In this document: piece by piece, positions 17,048 to 25,409 of the stretch
Numbering within the stretch: the first letter of the stretch is position 1
How the letters are laid out: the number at the start of each line of letters is the position of its first letter
Source of the DNA: Bradyrhizobium hereditatis
GTDB taxonomy: Bacteria; Pseudomonadota; Alphaproteobacteria; Rhizobiales; Xanthobacteraceae
Assembly (NCBI RefSeq): GCF_020329435.1
Contig: NZ_JAGKJK010000022.1
Coordinates: 1 to 64,000, forward strand
DNA: 64,000 nt
Reading direction: 5' to 3'
The notes under the pieces: model-generated
What the model was told of the DNA's origin: nothing
What the model saw: the letters and a program-made list of their open reading frames with translations, nothing else
The model's database searches: none
Position numbers and translations under genes: made by a program

Positions 17048-17278
17048 ATGACGAGATACTATTTCGACCTGGTCGGGGAGGTTCCTGCCAGGGACTTCCT
17101 CGGGCACGAGTGCACTTCGCGAACGGAGGCGAGAGAGCACGCCAGCTTTATCGCTCACCGCATCGGAAACGAGCACCCCCACTTCGTGAAACCTGGAAAC
17201 CAAATAGCGGTACGAGAAGAAGGTGGAGCAGCCTTCTATCGAGCGCCGATTTCCCTGAACCGTTCGCGCTTTTCCTGA
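17048..17278 (+). CDS. DUF6894-type small protein (copy 1)
   Basis: The 76-aa protein starts MTRYYFDLVGEVPARDFLGHECTS, the layout of the DUF6894 family (M-x-R-Y-[YF]-F-[HD]-...-D-x-x-G-x-E), followed by a helix TEAREHASFIAHRI. It is slightly divergent: the canonical D-x-x-G-x-E is FLGHECT. Function of the family is unknown. Its stop codon TGA overlaps the ATG of the next gene (TGATG at 17276-17280), so the two are probably translated together. Confidence 0.65.
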   Translation: MTRYYFDLVGEVPARDFLGHECTSRTEAREHASFIAHRIGNEHPHFVKPGNQIAVREEGGAAFYRAPISLNRSRFS

Positions 17279-17523
17279 TGCCTTTCTATTATTTCGACCT
17301 GCTGGTTGACGGTGAGCCTAGCAATCAAGGCGGCATGATTCTCGAGGATCTTTCCGTCGCATCCGATCGGGCGGATGCGTTGGCAAGCGAGCTACGCACG
17401 CTCAAGCCAGAGCTTCATTCAAAGAATTGCTTCGTCCGGGTCGTGGACGAAAACAGCAGCGAAATCTACCGCACGCCGCTGGAGCCGGTCCCGAGCTGGT
17501 CGATGCGTTCGTCTCGGAAGTGA
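17278..17523 (+). CDS. DUF6894-type small protein (copy 2)
   Basis: It starts MPFYYFDLLVDGEPSNQGGMILEDLSVASDRADALASEL and is a paralogue of the gene before it, sharing the YYFDL strand and the following helix. The middle DENSSEIYRTPLEPV corresponds to the C-terminal beta strands of DUF6894 proteins. The one-base overlap of stop and start supports a two-gene operon. No function is known for either. The ATG at 17038 in this frame is not a credible start because it would run through copy 1. Confidence 0.65.
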   Translation: MPFYYFDLLVDGEPSNQGGMILEDLSVASDRADALASELRTLKPELHSKNCFVRVVDENSSEIYRTPLEPVPSWSMRSSRK

Positions 17524-17660
17524 AGCTGCCATGGCGAGGGTGAGGGCCTGGCCGGCCAATGCGTCGGCTCAAATCGATTGAGGTTTCTGCTTTTTGGTCT
17601 GAATGAACCCGATGCGGGCTTAATGCGTTTGGTTTAAGAGCTCAATCGACGAAGATTTAC

Positions 17661-19034
17661 GTGGAGATTCTTGAAGCGTATCTGGACCGGAAACACAGGG
17701 AACTCAGGTTGATCAATGACTGCCTGAGACATCCCCTGCCGTTGGCCTGTCCGCGGTCGGTCGGCGACGTCGTCAGGCGCAAGTTTCAGCTCACCGCCGC
17801 CCTCAAGGCAGAGCACGCTCACGATGATTGGACCGTCACGGAGACGGCCTGGGCGCATCCCGGCCAATTGCGTATCGGTCCCTTCGAATTCAGATACGAC
17901 TACCAGCGCGCTGATCTCGATGTGCGCGGCCCTTCCTTTTACGAACTCCAGTGCAGCGCGATCGACACCATCTATACGGCGTCCGGCATGGCGGCGATCT
18001 CGGCGCTGCTGCTCGCGTCTATGCGCGTGATCGGAAAGGCGGACATTCTGATCCTGCCCGGTGCCTATGGCGAGACGCAGGAGTTCATCGAGGGCTATGC
18101 CGATCGACTGCGTATGACCACGCTGAACCACGCTAGGGACGCGGCGGTCAGTCCGAGATCAAGTCCATCGATATTGCTGCTGGATTCGTCCGCGTCCGCT
18201 CCGGCGTTTGGTGCTGGGCTGCGCTCTATGGACACGGCGCCTGATCTCCTGATCTTCGACACCACCTGCTTCTCCAGTGGGTCTGGCCGGATCGGGCGCG
18301 TGCTGCGACGTGCGCGCGAACTTTCTATCCCCGTCGTCATGGTGCGCAGCCACACCAAGCTGGATTCGCTTGGGGCAGAATACGGTCGACTTGGCTCGGC
18401 GGCTTTCGTCGATTGGGCCAGGAATGTACCCGGCGGATCAAGGCTCAAAGAGCTTCCGGCTGAAACGCGAAACGCTGTCCGGTTGCTTGGCGGCGCTGCA
18501 CTGCCGGCGCATTTTCCGCCTTACATCGGAACACCCTTATATCGCGAACTGACGAGCAAGCGGATCGCGGCCATCTTGCGCAACAGCCGCCGCGCCAGCC
18601 GGTATTTCGCGGCTGCGCTCCCGGGCCTGACGGCCGAACTGCACTACATTCACGGCCTCTATGTCACGGTGAGCAGTCAGCAACCGCTTGATGAGGCGGC
18701 AGCAAGACGGGCGGCTGCGGAAATGAGCGGCGACCTGGCAGGAGCGGGTTTGCCGATCCAGCATGCGGGAAGCTTCGGCTTCGATTTTGCTGCGACCGAG
18801 TGGTTCCACAATCCGACAACTCGCCGCTATAGCGTGCGCATTGCGGTGCCCGATCTTCCCATGGCGATCTGGGGCGATCTCATAACAGCGATCGCGCAGT
18901 GGTGGTCGGCGCACCAGCGGCAGGTGGCCGTTTCGAGAGCTAAATCCCGGCCGTCATTCCCAATCGGCCGAGGCCCGGCAGCTTCAGTGCGGGTCGGCGA
19001 ATGTCCAAGCCCACCACGGCGCCGAACAAGTTGA
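17661..19034 (+). CDS. PLP-dependent enzyme-like protein, Cys/Met-metabolism fold, unassigned
   Basis: The 457-aa product has landmarks of fold-type I PLP enzymes of the cystathionine gamma-synthase group: YTASGMAAISALLLAS (cofactor phosphate loop), an ILPGAYGETQEF strand, LLIFDTTCFSS at the Asp strand, and SHTKLDSLGAEYGRLGS with K233 as the likely Schiff-base lysine. It differs from true CGS/MGL enzymes in the DNT motif (DTT) and in a ~100-residue N-terminal domain with no recognised match. It starts at GTG 17661. The last ~35 residues (Arg/Pro/Ser-rich) overlap the end of the convergent DUF3750 gene by 95 bases and may not be conserved. Substrate unknown. Confidence 0.7.
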   Translation: MEILEAYLDRKHRELRLINDCLRHPLPLACPRSVGDVVRRKFQLTAALKAEHAHDDWTVTETAWAHPGQLRIGPFEFRYDYQRADLDVRGPSFYELQCSAIDTIYTASGMAAISALLLASMRVIGKADILILPGAYGETQEFIEGYADRLRMTTLNHARDAAVSPRSSPSILLLDSSASAPAFGAGLRSMDTAPDLLIFDTTCFSSGSGRIGRVLRRARELSIPVVMVRSHTKLDSLGAEYGRLGSAAFVDWARNVPGGSRLKELPAETRNAVRLLGGAALPAHFPPYIGTPLYRELTSKRIAAILRNSRRASRYFAAALPGLTAELHYIHGLYVTVSSQQPLDEAAARRAAAEMSGDLAGAGLPIQHAGSFGFDFAATEWFHNPTTRRYSVRIAVPDLPMAIWGDLITAIAQWWSAHQRQVAVSRAKSRPSFPIGRGPAASVRVGECPSPPRRRTS

Positions 19035-19680
19035 CTTCGAAGCCTTCAACCCATCCGACGGTGAGACCGAGATAACCGCCGAGGGAGGCGTAAACTCCGC
19101 TGCCCGACGGTGTTAGCCCGAACCACTCGCCGCGATAGGGGTAGTCCTTTCCGATGGCGGTCGGCGGCAGCACCACCTTGATTTCGGGGACCGCGTCGAG
19201 AGCAGCCTGGACAAAGGTGTTGGAGTTCGGTCCCGGCCATGCATTGTAGTCGCCATGCGCACGAAACCTGTAGTTCTCGATGACGTGGCGGATCTTGGGA
19301 ATCAGACGGCTGGCTTCAGGACCGTCGACGGCGGCAATGGTTTCGGGGACAGCGCCAAACCACCGCGCATCGGCGGCGAATCCGTTGGTACGAATGGGCT
19401 GGCCCCAGGCCGTGTAGTCATAACGGGTGTATGTAGAGGCGTTCTCCTCCTTGACGACGATCCAGGTGTGGATGGCGAAGATGGCCTTCCATCGAACGGT
19501 GCGCGCACCGTAAACCCGGATGATCGCGTCAGGATGCTGGGACGGCAGCGGCAGAAGGCCAGCGCTGGAGCGGTCGGCCGTCTGCCAATTGCTCCTGTTC
19601 TCGCCAAGCCAGTATCGTCCGGCCGACACGCCGACCGGAAAAAAGAACAACAACAGGAAGATGGCTGCTGATTTGAGCAA
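18940..19680 (-). CDS. DUF3750 domain protein, membrane-anchored
   Basis: An N-terminal hydrophobic segment (LKSAAIFLLLFFFPVGVSAG) anchors or exports the protein. The remainder matches my memory of the DUF3750 family: IIRVYGARTVRWKAIFAIHTWIVVK, WPGPNSNTFVQAAL with conserved Asn/Ser/Thr, and GLTPSGSGVYASLGGYLGLTVG. The WPGPNSNTF block with nearby His resembles a papain/NlpC-like catalytic surface, but activity is not known. The only start in frame is TTG 19680, and no clear ribosome site is seen, so the true 5' end may be uncertain. It is convergent with the PLP-like gene. Confidence 0.75.
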   Translation of the reverse strand: MLKSAAIFLLLFFFPVGVSAGRYWLGENRSNWQTADRSSAGLLPLPSQHPDAIIRVYGARTVRWKAIFAIHTWIVVKEENASTYTRYDYTAWGQPIRTNGFAADARWFGAVPETIAAVDGPEASRLIPKIRHVIENYRFRAHGDYNAWPGPNSNTFVQAALDAVPEIKVVLPPTAIGKDYPYRGEWFGLTPSGSGVYASLGGYLGLTVGWVEGFEVNLFGAVVGLDIRRPALKLPGLGRLGMTAGI

Positions 19681-19779
19681 AGGAACGCGAGGGCATGATG
19701 TGGTGACGCTGCCTCACTATAGTTTGCTTCGGCATTGGGCGCCAGACGATGCCCTCCCGAGTATTGCGATTGACTTGCT

Positions 19780-20100
19780 CTTGCGCCGGCCTATCCGCCA
19801 AACCCGTAATAGTCGCGCACCACTGCTTCCCGCAGGCGCCGGGCTCGAACACTGCGATTATGACGCTATCGGGCGCGCCGAGCATGAAATAACCGTCTCC
19901 GCCGCCGATCGGCCGGATCGGATTGGGAATGTGCAGGCCGGCGGCTTCCATCCGCTCTACAGCTCGTTGATGCCAACGACCTGCATGCCCAGATGATGGA
20001 CCGCGTTCTTGCCATCGCCGCGCGGCGGCTGATCGTAGAGATGAGGGAGCGTCTCTGTCAGAGCGCCGTCAGGCTGGCAAACTAGCTTTTCTGAACGCGG
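19780..20100 (-). pseudogene. VOC (glyoxalase/dioxygenase-fold) protein, frameshifted fragment
   Basis: On the minus strand a first piece reads KLVCQPDGALTETLPHLYDQ then GKNAVHHLGMQVVGINEL and ends at a TAG near 19962. One frame away the chain resumes as ERMEAAGLHIPNPIRP and GGDGYFMLGAPDSVIIAVFEPG, ending the VOC half. Adding one base at the junction restores INELVERMEAAG. The start is cut off next to the LysR stop, so it is a truncated, frameshifted relic on the same strand. VOC-fold assignment rests on HHLGMQV and the IAVFEPG strand. Confidence 0.5.
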
Positions 20101-20112
20101 CCTGAGTGAAAC

Positions 20113-21051
20113 TCAACGCGCGTATTCTGCGCCTGCCTTCATCGCCGCCTTGTTCGGCGTGGGCTTCTTCGGTGCCTGCTGGCGGCGTGCGTCATTCAGC
20201 CAGGCGACGAAAGCGGTCACCGCGGGATCATCCGCCATGCGCTGCTCGTATTCGAGTACGAACTGCCGGCGGGTCGGGCGAACGGTTGGATGAGCCTTGA
20301 CGAGATCGCCGCGCGCAAGATCCGGCGCGAGCAGGCCGTCGATCGCGATCGCCGCGCCCATGCCGGCGGCTGCCGCCTCAATCGTCAGACTGAGGCTTTC
20401 AAAACTGCTGCCGCCCTGTACCGGCACATCGGTGAATTGCGCATGGTCGAGCCAGCGCCGCCAGTCGTCCGGACGCGGCCGCGCATGCAGGAGCGGAACG
20501 GATGCGAAATCCACCGCGCCATCCTTCACGAACTCCGGCGCGCAGACTGGCACGGTCGCGATCGGCATCACGGAATGGGTGACGAGACCGGCGCGCGGCT
20601 GCCCATCCGAAACTGCGATCACCGCATCAAAGCGGCTGGGGAGGAGATCGAGCGGATTGGAGCTGGTGTGCAGGTCGATCTCCAGCTCCGGATAGGCCGC
20701 ATTGAGCGTCGGCCAGATCGGCAGCAGGAAGCGCGAGAGGAAGAAACCATAGACCCCGACCGAAAGGCGCCTGAAACGCCGCAGACGCAGTCCGTCGGCG
20801 GCGTCGGCGATCCGGTCCAGAGCTTCGCGGGCGGAGTCGGCAAAGGTCTTGCCGGCGGAGGTGAGGACGAGGCCACGCGAGCCGCGCAGGAAGAGGGCGG
20901 TCCCCATGCGCGCTTCCAGCGCGCGGACGTGCCGGCTCACGGCGCCGACCGTGACGTTCAATTCGTCGGCGGCGCGCGTGATCGACAGGTGCCGCGCCGC
21001 GGCCTCGAACGCGCGCACCGCATGCAAGGGTGGAAGTCGTCTTGATGCCAT
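20113..21051 (-). CDS. LysR family transcriptional regulator, GcvA-like
   Basis: A winged-helix HTH occupies residues ~5-65 (PPLHAVRAFEAAARHLSITRAADELNVTVGAVSRHVRALE), the GcvA/AmpR-type LTTR pattern. The effector domain (~90-290) contains VGVYGFFLSRFLLP, LDLLPSRFDAVIAVSDG and a second Rossmann-like lobe. The C terminus carries an extra Lys/Ala-rich tail. It is divergent from the acyl-CoA dehydrogenase gene, with ~210 bases between, the usual arrangement for an LTTR that controls its neighbour and itself. The effector is unknown, perhaps an acyl-CoA or keto acid (inference). Confidence 0.92.
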   Translation of the reverse strand: MASRRLPPLHAVRAFEAAARHLSITRAADELNVTVGAVSRHVRALEARMGTALFLRGSRGLVLTSAGKTFADSAREALDRIADAADGLRLRRFRRLSVGVYGFFLSRFLLPIWPTLNAAYPELEIDLHTSSNPLDLLPSRFDAVIAVSDGQPRAGLVTHSVMPIATVPVCAPEFVKDGAVDFASVPLLHARPRPDDWRRWLDHAQFTDVPVQGGSSFESLSLTIEAAAAGMGAAIAIDGLLAPDLARGDLVKAHPTVRPTRRQFVLEYEQRMADDPAVTAFVAWLNDARRQQAPKKPTPNKAAMKAGAEYAR

Positions 21052-21263
21052 CGGTTGAGCTTAGTCCAAAAGGACTGCCCGGCAAACGGGCAGGCCACGG
21101 GCAGAATGGGCCCGCACTGCTGTCGTCGGCAGAGCCCCTGGGCTTTGAGTCTGGCTCAACCCGCCAACCCAAGAAGTCGTTTGCACCAATGCGGCACAGG
21201 TCCTACGCCGGTTTTTAGCCGCAGGGCGTGGTTTTCGCCCGCGGGAAGCCGAGGGAGACAGCC

Positions 21264-23015
21264 ATGAACATTCACGTCGATCTGGCAAGCCGCGATGCGT
21301 CGGCCCGCCGCTCAGGCGCGCTGGCGCCCACCTGCCGCGGGCTGAACTATTATTCGGTCGACCGAAGCCTTCGCGATTTGCTGCCCCATTACATGGAGGC
21401 GCCGCTGCTGGCGCATCTCGCGCCACATCTTAACGAACTCGGCGAACTCGCCGGCGGCCGGCTCCATGATCTGTCTGATCAGGCCGAGCGGCATCAGCCG
21501 GTGCTGCATCCACGCGACGGCTATGGCCGCGACGAGGAATGGGTCGAATATCATCCCGCCTATCGCGAGATGGAAAACATCGCGTTCGGAAAGTTCGGCA
21601 TGCACGCGATGTGCAACCGGGCCGGCGTGCTGGGCTGGCCTTCGCCGATGCCGCCGATCGCCAAATACGTTTTCCACTATCTGTTTGCGCAAGCCGAGTT
21701 CGGCCTGCTGTGCCCGGTCAATCTCACCGACAGTTCGTCCGAACTGGTGCGCCGCTTCGGAACGGATGAATTGCGCCAGCGCTATCTCGAACGGATGTGG
21801 AGTCAGGATCCGGCCACGCTGCTAAAGTGCGCGCAGTTCATGACGGAGAAGGCCGGCGGCTCCGATGTCGGCGCCGCGGAGCTCACGGCGGTCCGTGACG
21901 GCGAGCACTGGAAGCTATGGGGCGAAAAGTGGTTCTGCTCCAACGTCGATGCTGAGCTCGCGGTGTTGCTCGCGCGTCCCGAGGGCGCGGTGGCCGGTGG
22001 GCGCGGGCTCGGCCTGTTTCTGATGCCAAAGGTTCTTCCGGACGGGCGGCGCAATTCGTATCGCATCATGCGGCTGAAGGAAAAGCTCGGCAGCCGCACC
22101 ATGGCCAGCGGCGAAATCGTTTTCGAGGGCGCAGTCGCCTACCAGCTTGGCGAACTCGACCAGGGTCTCAAGCACATGCTGGTCATGGTGAATTCGAGCC
22201 GCGTGTCGCACCTTGCGCGCGCCGCCGGCATGATGCGGCGGTGTCTCAACGAAGCCATGGTCGCCGCCCGGCATCGCAATGCGTTCGGGCGCGCCGTGAT
22301 CGACCATCCCTTGATGCGCCGGCAGCTGGTCAAGCTGATGGTGCCGACCGAGCAGGCGCTGTCCGCGCTTTTGTATTCGGCGACTGCGTCCGACAAGGTG
22401 CTGCGGCTGCTCACGCCGATCGCAAAATACCGGGCATGCCGGGACAATGTTACGGTGGCGACGGGCGCGATGGAAGCTCGCGGCGGCAATGGCTACATCG
22501 AGGACTGGCCGAATGCGCGGCTCATTCGTGATGCTCATCTCGGCCTGATCTGGGAGGGCACCAGCAACATCAACGCGCTGGACGCGGTGCAGCGCGCGGT
22601 CGGCAAGGCGCGCGGTCACGAGGCGCTGCGCGACGATCTCGCCAGCCGGCTGGAAAACATGGCGGGAATGCCGGGCCAGTTTCGGACGCGGCTTTCCGGC
22701 GCACTGGCGGATGCCATCCGCTTCGCGGAAGAGGTGGCGGCCGACCCGGCGAATGAGCGCTTCTGCAGGATGGCCGCCGGCAAGCTCTATCATGCGACGA
22801 CGGCTGCGCTGCTGGCCTCCGAGGGTACGCGTATCGGCAACGACGGCGGTGATGCGCGCCGCCTCCTGCTCTCGCGCTTCGTGCTCGAGCATCGCCTTGC
22901 GGATCATGCGGCGACCAGCCTGCAGGCGCAGCAATGGGAGAACGAAGCGATCGATCTGTTGCTCGGCGACGCGCCGGTCTCGATGCAGCAGGCCGCCTCG
23001 CTGGTGCAGGGGTAG
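21264..23015 (+). CDS. Acyl-CoA dehydrogenase, AidB-like
   Basis: This 583-aa flavoprotein has the acyl-CoA dehydrogenase layout: LLKCAQFMTEKAGGSDVG is the FAD/substrate strand, EKLGSRTMASGEIVFEGA the beta-domain motif, RNAFGRAVIDHPLMRRQLV the C-terminal helical domain, and LIWEGTSNINALDAVQR contains the candidate base E431, in the AidB-like position. The N-terminal ~170-residue extension (SVDRSLRDLLPHYMEAPL) is also AidB-like. The start at 21264 follows GGGAGACAG. A four-base gap links it to the hydratase relic, so the pair was probably one fatty/aromatic-acid degradation operon under the LysR regulator. Confidence 0.88.
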   Translation: MNIHVDLASRDASARRSGALAPTCRGLNYYSVDRSLRDLLPHYMEAPLLAHLAPHLNELGELAGGRLHDLSDQAERHQPVLHPRDGYGRDEEWVEYHPAYREMENIAFGKFGMHAMCNRAGVLGWPSPMPPIAKYVFHYLFAQAEFGLLCPVNLTDSSSELVRRFGTDELRQRYLERMWSQDPATLLKCAQFMTEKAGGSDVGAAELTAVRDGEHWKLWGEKWFCSNVDAELAVLLARPEGAVAGGRGLGLFLMPKVLPDGRRNSYRIMRLKEKLGSRTMASGEIVFEGAVAYQLGELDQGLKHMLVMVNSSRVSHLARAAGMMRRCLNEAMVAARHRNAFGRAVIDHPLMRRQLVKLMVPTEQALSALLYSATASDKVLRLLTPIAKYRACRDNVTVATGAMEARGGNGYIEDWPNARLIRDAHLGLIWEGTSNINALDAVQRAVGKARGHEALRDDLASRLENMAGMPGQFRTRLSGALADAIRFAEEVAADPANERFCRMAAGKLYHATTAALLASEGTRIGNDGGDARRLLLSRFVLEHRLADHAATSLQAQQWENEAIDLLLGDAPVSMQQAASLVQG

Positions 23016-23018
23016 ATC

Positions 23019-23797
23019 ATGGACATCGCGCTGCAACGAGAACTCGCCCGCCTGCTCGCGACGCTGCGCCGGGAGGGACGCCAGCAGAGCGGCCTGGACC
23101 AGCGGCTGGTGCCGCCGGATAACGCGACCGCCTATCGCGTCGCCGCCATGGTCGAGGAAGAGCTGGGCTGGGACGTCGTCGGCTGGAAGATCGCGGCGAT
23201 GAAGGAGGGGCTGCAGCGCCAGCTTCGTACGGACTCGCCGATCTATGGCCGGGTGTTCGCGCCGCTGATCGTCGAATCGCCCGCGAGCGTCGAATACGCC
23301 AAACTGTGCAGTCCGATTCCCGAAGTCGAGTATCAGGCGCGCTTAGGAGCTGACCTGCCGCCGCGCGAGAAGCCCCATACGGTGGCAGAAGTCACCGAGG
23401 CGGTGGCGTCGCTGCATACCGGCATCGAGCTTGCCCCTTCGTCCACGATGCGGCGTTTCCAACGCTGCCGGCCGTTCTTGCCGACGGCGCAGGCTCCGGC
23501 ATCATCGTCTGCGGCGCCGCGATCCCGGACTGGAAGACGCGCGATATCGCTGGACAGGAAGTCTTGTTGACCTGCAACGGCACGCTGCGCCGAAAGGGTA
23601 CGGCTGGGGAATGCCTTGATCATCCGATGGTGCCGCTGAGCTGGCTCGCCAATGAACTCTCGCGCACCGGCATCGGCATGAAGGCGGGCCAGACGATCAG
23701 CACGGGGACGCTGACGGGTATGCTGCGGCCAAAGCGAGGGGAAACCTATGTCGCGGATTTCGGTCCGTTCGGCAGCGTCACCGCGACCTACGCGTGA
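23019..23797 (+). pseudogene. 2-keto-4-pentenoate hydratase/FAH-family protein, frameshifted
   Basis: The first frame reads to residue ~140 (DNATAYRVAAMVEEELGWDVVGWKIAA, IPEVEYQARLGADLPP, AVASLHTGIELA), all hydratase (MhpD/HpaH-type) signatures with metal-binding E residues. At about 23435-23440 the homology moves one frame: FVHDAAFPTLPAVLADGAGSG, then GAAIPDWKTRDIAGQEVLLTCNG and DHPMVPLSWLANELS to the proper end at 23797. The first frame continues uselessly to 23570. Net loss of one base explains it. Unless this is a sequencing error, the enzyme is inactivated. The two parts together give the normal length of about 260 aa. Confidence 0.8.
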
Positions 23798-23854
23798 TCC
23801 GCCTGATATCGCCAGCGTGCCCTCGCGTGAGGCGCACTGCGGTTAGTCGCGATT

Positions 23855-24169
23855 TCAGGCGCTCCGCTTTGGAAGGTCGCCAAGGAGGTTCGACAGCTTG
23901 ACCGCAAGCCTTCGAAGCCGCGTATTTTCTTCGAGCAAGCGCCCGACATTGCTCGCGCCCTGAACCGGCGCCTGATTGTTGCGAAGGTAATCGACCTCGT
24001 CGAGCAGGGGCGACAAAGCCGCGAGCAGCTTTTCGTCCTGATCCGGCGTGCCATCTGCCGGACGTATGTGACCAGCTTCGTGCAGTGGTACGACGTTGCT
24101 GGCACGTTCGACACTTCGATAGGGGATGACGCGGGTCGGTCCGTGATGCGGCGGATGTTCGATACTCAT
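23855..24169 (-). CDS. Small leucine-rich coiled-coil protein, 104 aa
   Basis: The start at 24169 (MSIEHPPHHGP) follows AGGAAC; the longer frame to 24286 is not supported. The N-terminal half is His/Pro/Arg-rich and disordered; the C-terminal half is a helix with heptad-like leucines (LLAALSPLLDEVDYL and LLEENTRLRRLAVKLSNLLGDL). The last block closely resembles one in the protein encoded at 25410 (LIEENARLRELLSQLSDLI), so the two are members of one small coiled-coil family. A partner-binding or dimerising role is the only inference possible. Confidence 0.6.
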   Translation of the reverse strand: MSIEHPPHHGPTRVIPYRSVERASNVVPLHEAGHIRPADGTPDQDEKLLAALSPLLDEVDYLRNNQAPVQGASNVGRLLEENTRLRRLAVKLSNLLGDLPKRSA

Positions 24170-24395
24170 GACAAGTTCCTGATCACAAGGTGGCCCGATC
24201 GTGGGTCCAGCGACCAGCATTCCAATGAGTCGACGGCAAATTTGCGTCGGAAAGACAACGGCGAAGTGGCTTGGCCGAGAAGCCACACATCGCTCACGTC
24301 ACACGGCAGATCGGATTGGGCCAAATTTTTGACGTATCGCCGGACTTTCTGACGTCTGCGCGGGCTGGGGAGCCAAACCATTTTAGGGGCGATCG

Positions 24396-24596
24396 ATGAC
24401 GGATTTCCTGACCAATGCAGATCACTGGCGAAAGCGCGCGGAACAGACGAGGGCACTGGCTGCGACGGCCGCCAAGGACCAAGGCCGCCTGCTCAAGGTA
24501 GCGGAGGAGTACGACCGTCTGGCAGCGCATGCCGAAGGGCGGCGAAGCGCTGCAGTGCCGACTGGTTCCTACGTTCCGGCAAGCCGGCCCGAATAA
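24396..24596 (+). CDS. Small helical protein, 66 aa
   Basis: MTDFLTNADHWRKRAEQTRALAATAAKDQ, then LLKVAEEYDRLAAHAEGR, is a layout seen in many short Bradyrhizobium proteins: H-W-R-x-R-A-E-x-x-R-x-L-A followed by I/V-A-x-x-Y-x-x-L-A. It forms two amphipathic helices with no membrane segment or signal. It reads as a stand-alone gene. Function unknown. Confidence 0.65.
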   Translation: MTDFLTNADHWRKRAEQTRALAATAAKDQGRLLKVAEEYDRLAAHAEGRRSAAVPTGSYVPASRPE

Positions 24597-24813
24597 ATCT
24601 GCTTTGAAACGAAAACGCCGGAAAGGCGCGCATTTCCGCTTCGGCAGGCAGCATGGGGATGCTGTCGAGGGCTGGAAACGCGCCGGCGTGCGCAGATGTG
24701 TGACCTGCAAAACACAACTGCCAAGCAACGTTCAAAGCATTGTGATCGCGCGATTGCAGCCGAATCAACGAATCGCCTAGACCGTTAGCGGGGCTGGGAA
24801 GCGGAGAGTTAGT

Positions 24814-24912
24814 ATGAGAGTCGCTTCCTTAGAAAGTGTACTGACGGCGGCTACGCTGGTGTTGGCCATCGTCATCGTGCTGTGGGGAATCAAGATTTTC
24901 CACGGTGTGTGA
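24814..24912 (+). CDS. Very small single-helix membrane protein, 32 aa
   Basis: The frame MRVASLESVLTAATLVLAIV continues IVLWGIKIFHGV and ends at TGA 24912, giving one transmembrane helix. GGAGAG lies about nine bases before the ATG, and a terminator follows 26 bases later, so it has a full gene layout. Small membrane peptides of this type often regulate a larger membrane partner; none is evident here. Confidence 0.5.
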   Translation: MRVASLESVLTAATLVLAIVIVLWGIKIFHGV

Positions 24913-24937
24913 ACAGGGCAAGCTGGCGTCGAACAAG

Positions 24938-24999
24938 AGGCCTCCGATCAAGAGAGGTTCGCGACAAAAGCATACTTCCGCGGCGGCGGAGGCCTTTTT
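24938..24999 (+). terminator. Rho-independent terminator
   Basis: AGGCCTCCG (24938-24946) pairs perfectly with CGGAGGCCT (24987-24995), followed by TTTTT. The loop is long (about 40 bases) and may hold an inner stem. It ends the transcript of the 32-aa membrane peptide. Confidence 0.75.
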
Positions 25000-25124
25000 C
25001 ATTTCTAGTTGCCGACGCATAGTTTCGCCGGGGGCTTATCCCTTCCGATGCGTATCAGGTTTGGTTCACGGTCTGCGCGCTGTTCCGCGCAGGGCCGCAA
25101 CAGCTATTGGTTTTAGAATCTTCA

Positions 25125-25217
25125 ATGCATTTCGGCTATTACCTGATGATCGCAGCGCTCGTGCTGATCGGCCTGGAAGTTCTTTACCGACTCTATCAAT
25201 TGGCTGCATTTCTTTGA
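25125..25217 (+). CDS. Possible very small membrane peptide, 30 aa
   Basis: From ATG 25125 the frame reads MHFGYYLMIAALVLIGLEVL and YRLYQLAAFL, a single hydrophobic helix. The ribosome site is weak. It lies about 210 bases after another membrane peptide gene and just before the coiled-coil gene at 25410. Low confidence because of length. Confidence 0.3.
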   Translation: MHFGYYLMIAALVLIGLEVLYRLYQLAAFL

Positions 25218-25409
25218 GATCGCACGCATAGGATGCCGTTTTAGATGCGACGGCTCTGGGGATTCGCCGCAATCACGCCGCTTTAGCGCCGGGGTCGCCC
25301 GCGCGCGATTCGCAATTTAGTCGCAAATTTGCCTGCCGACTCACCTCATTCTCCGCGCGCGACAGGCGAACTGGGGGCAAGTCCGCATTTTAAAATTGGA
25401 GTATCAATC

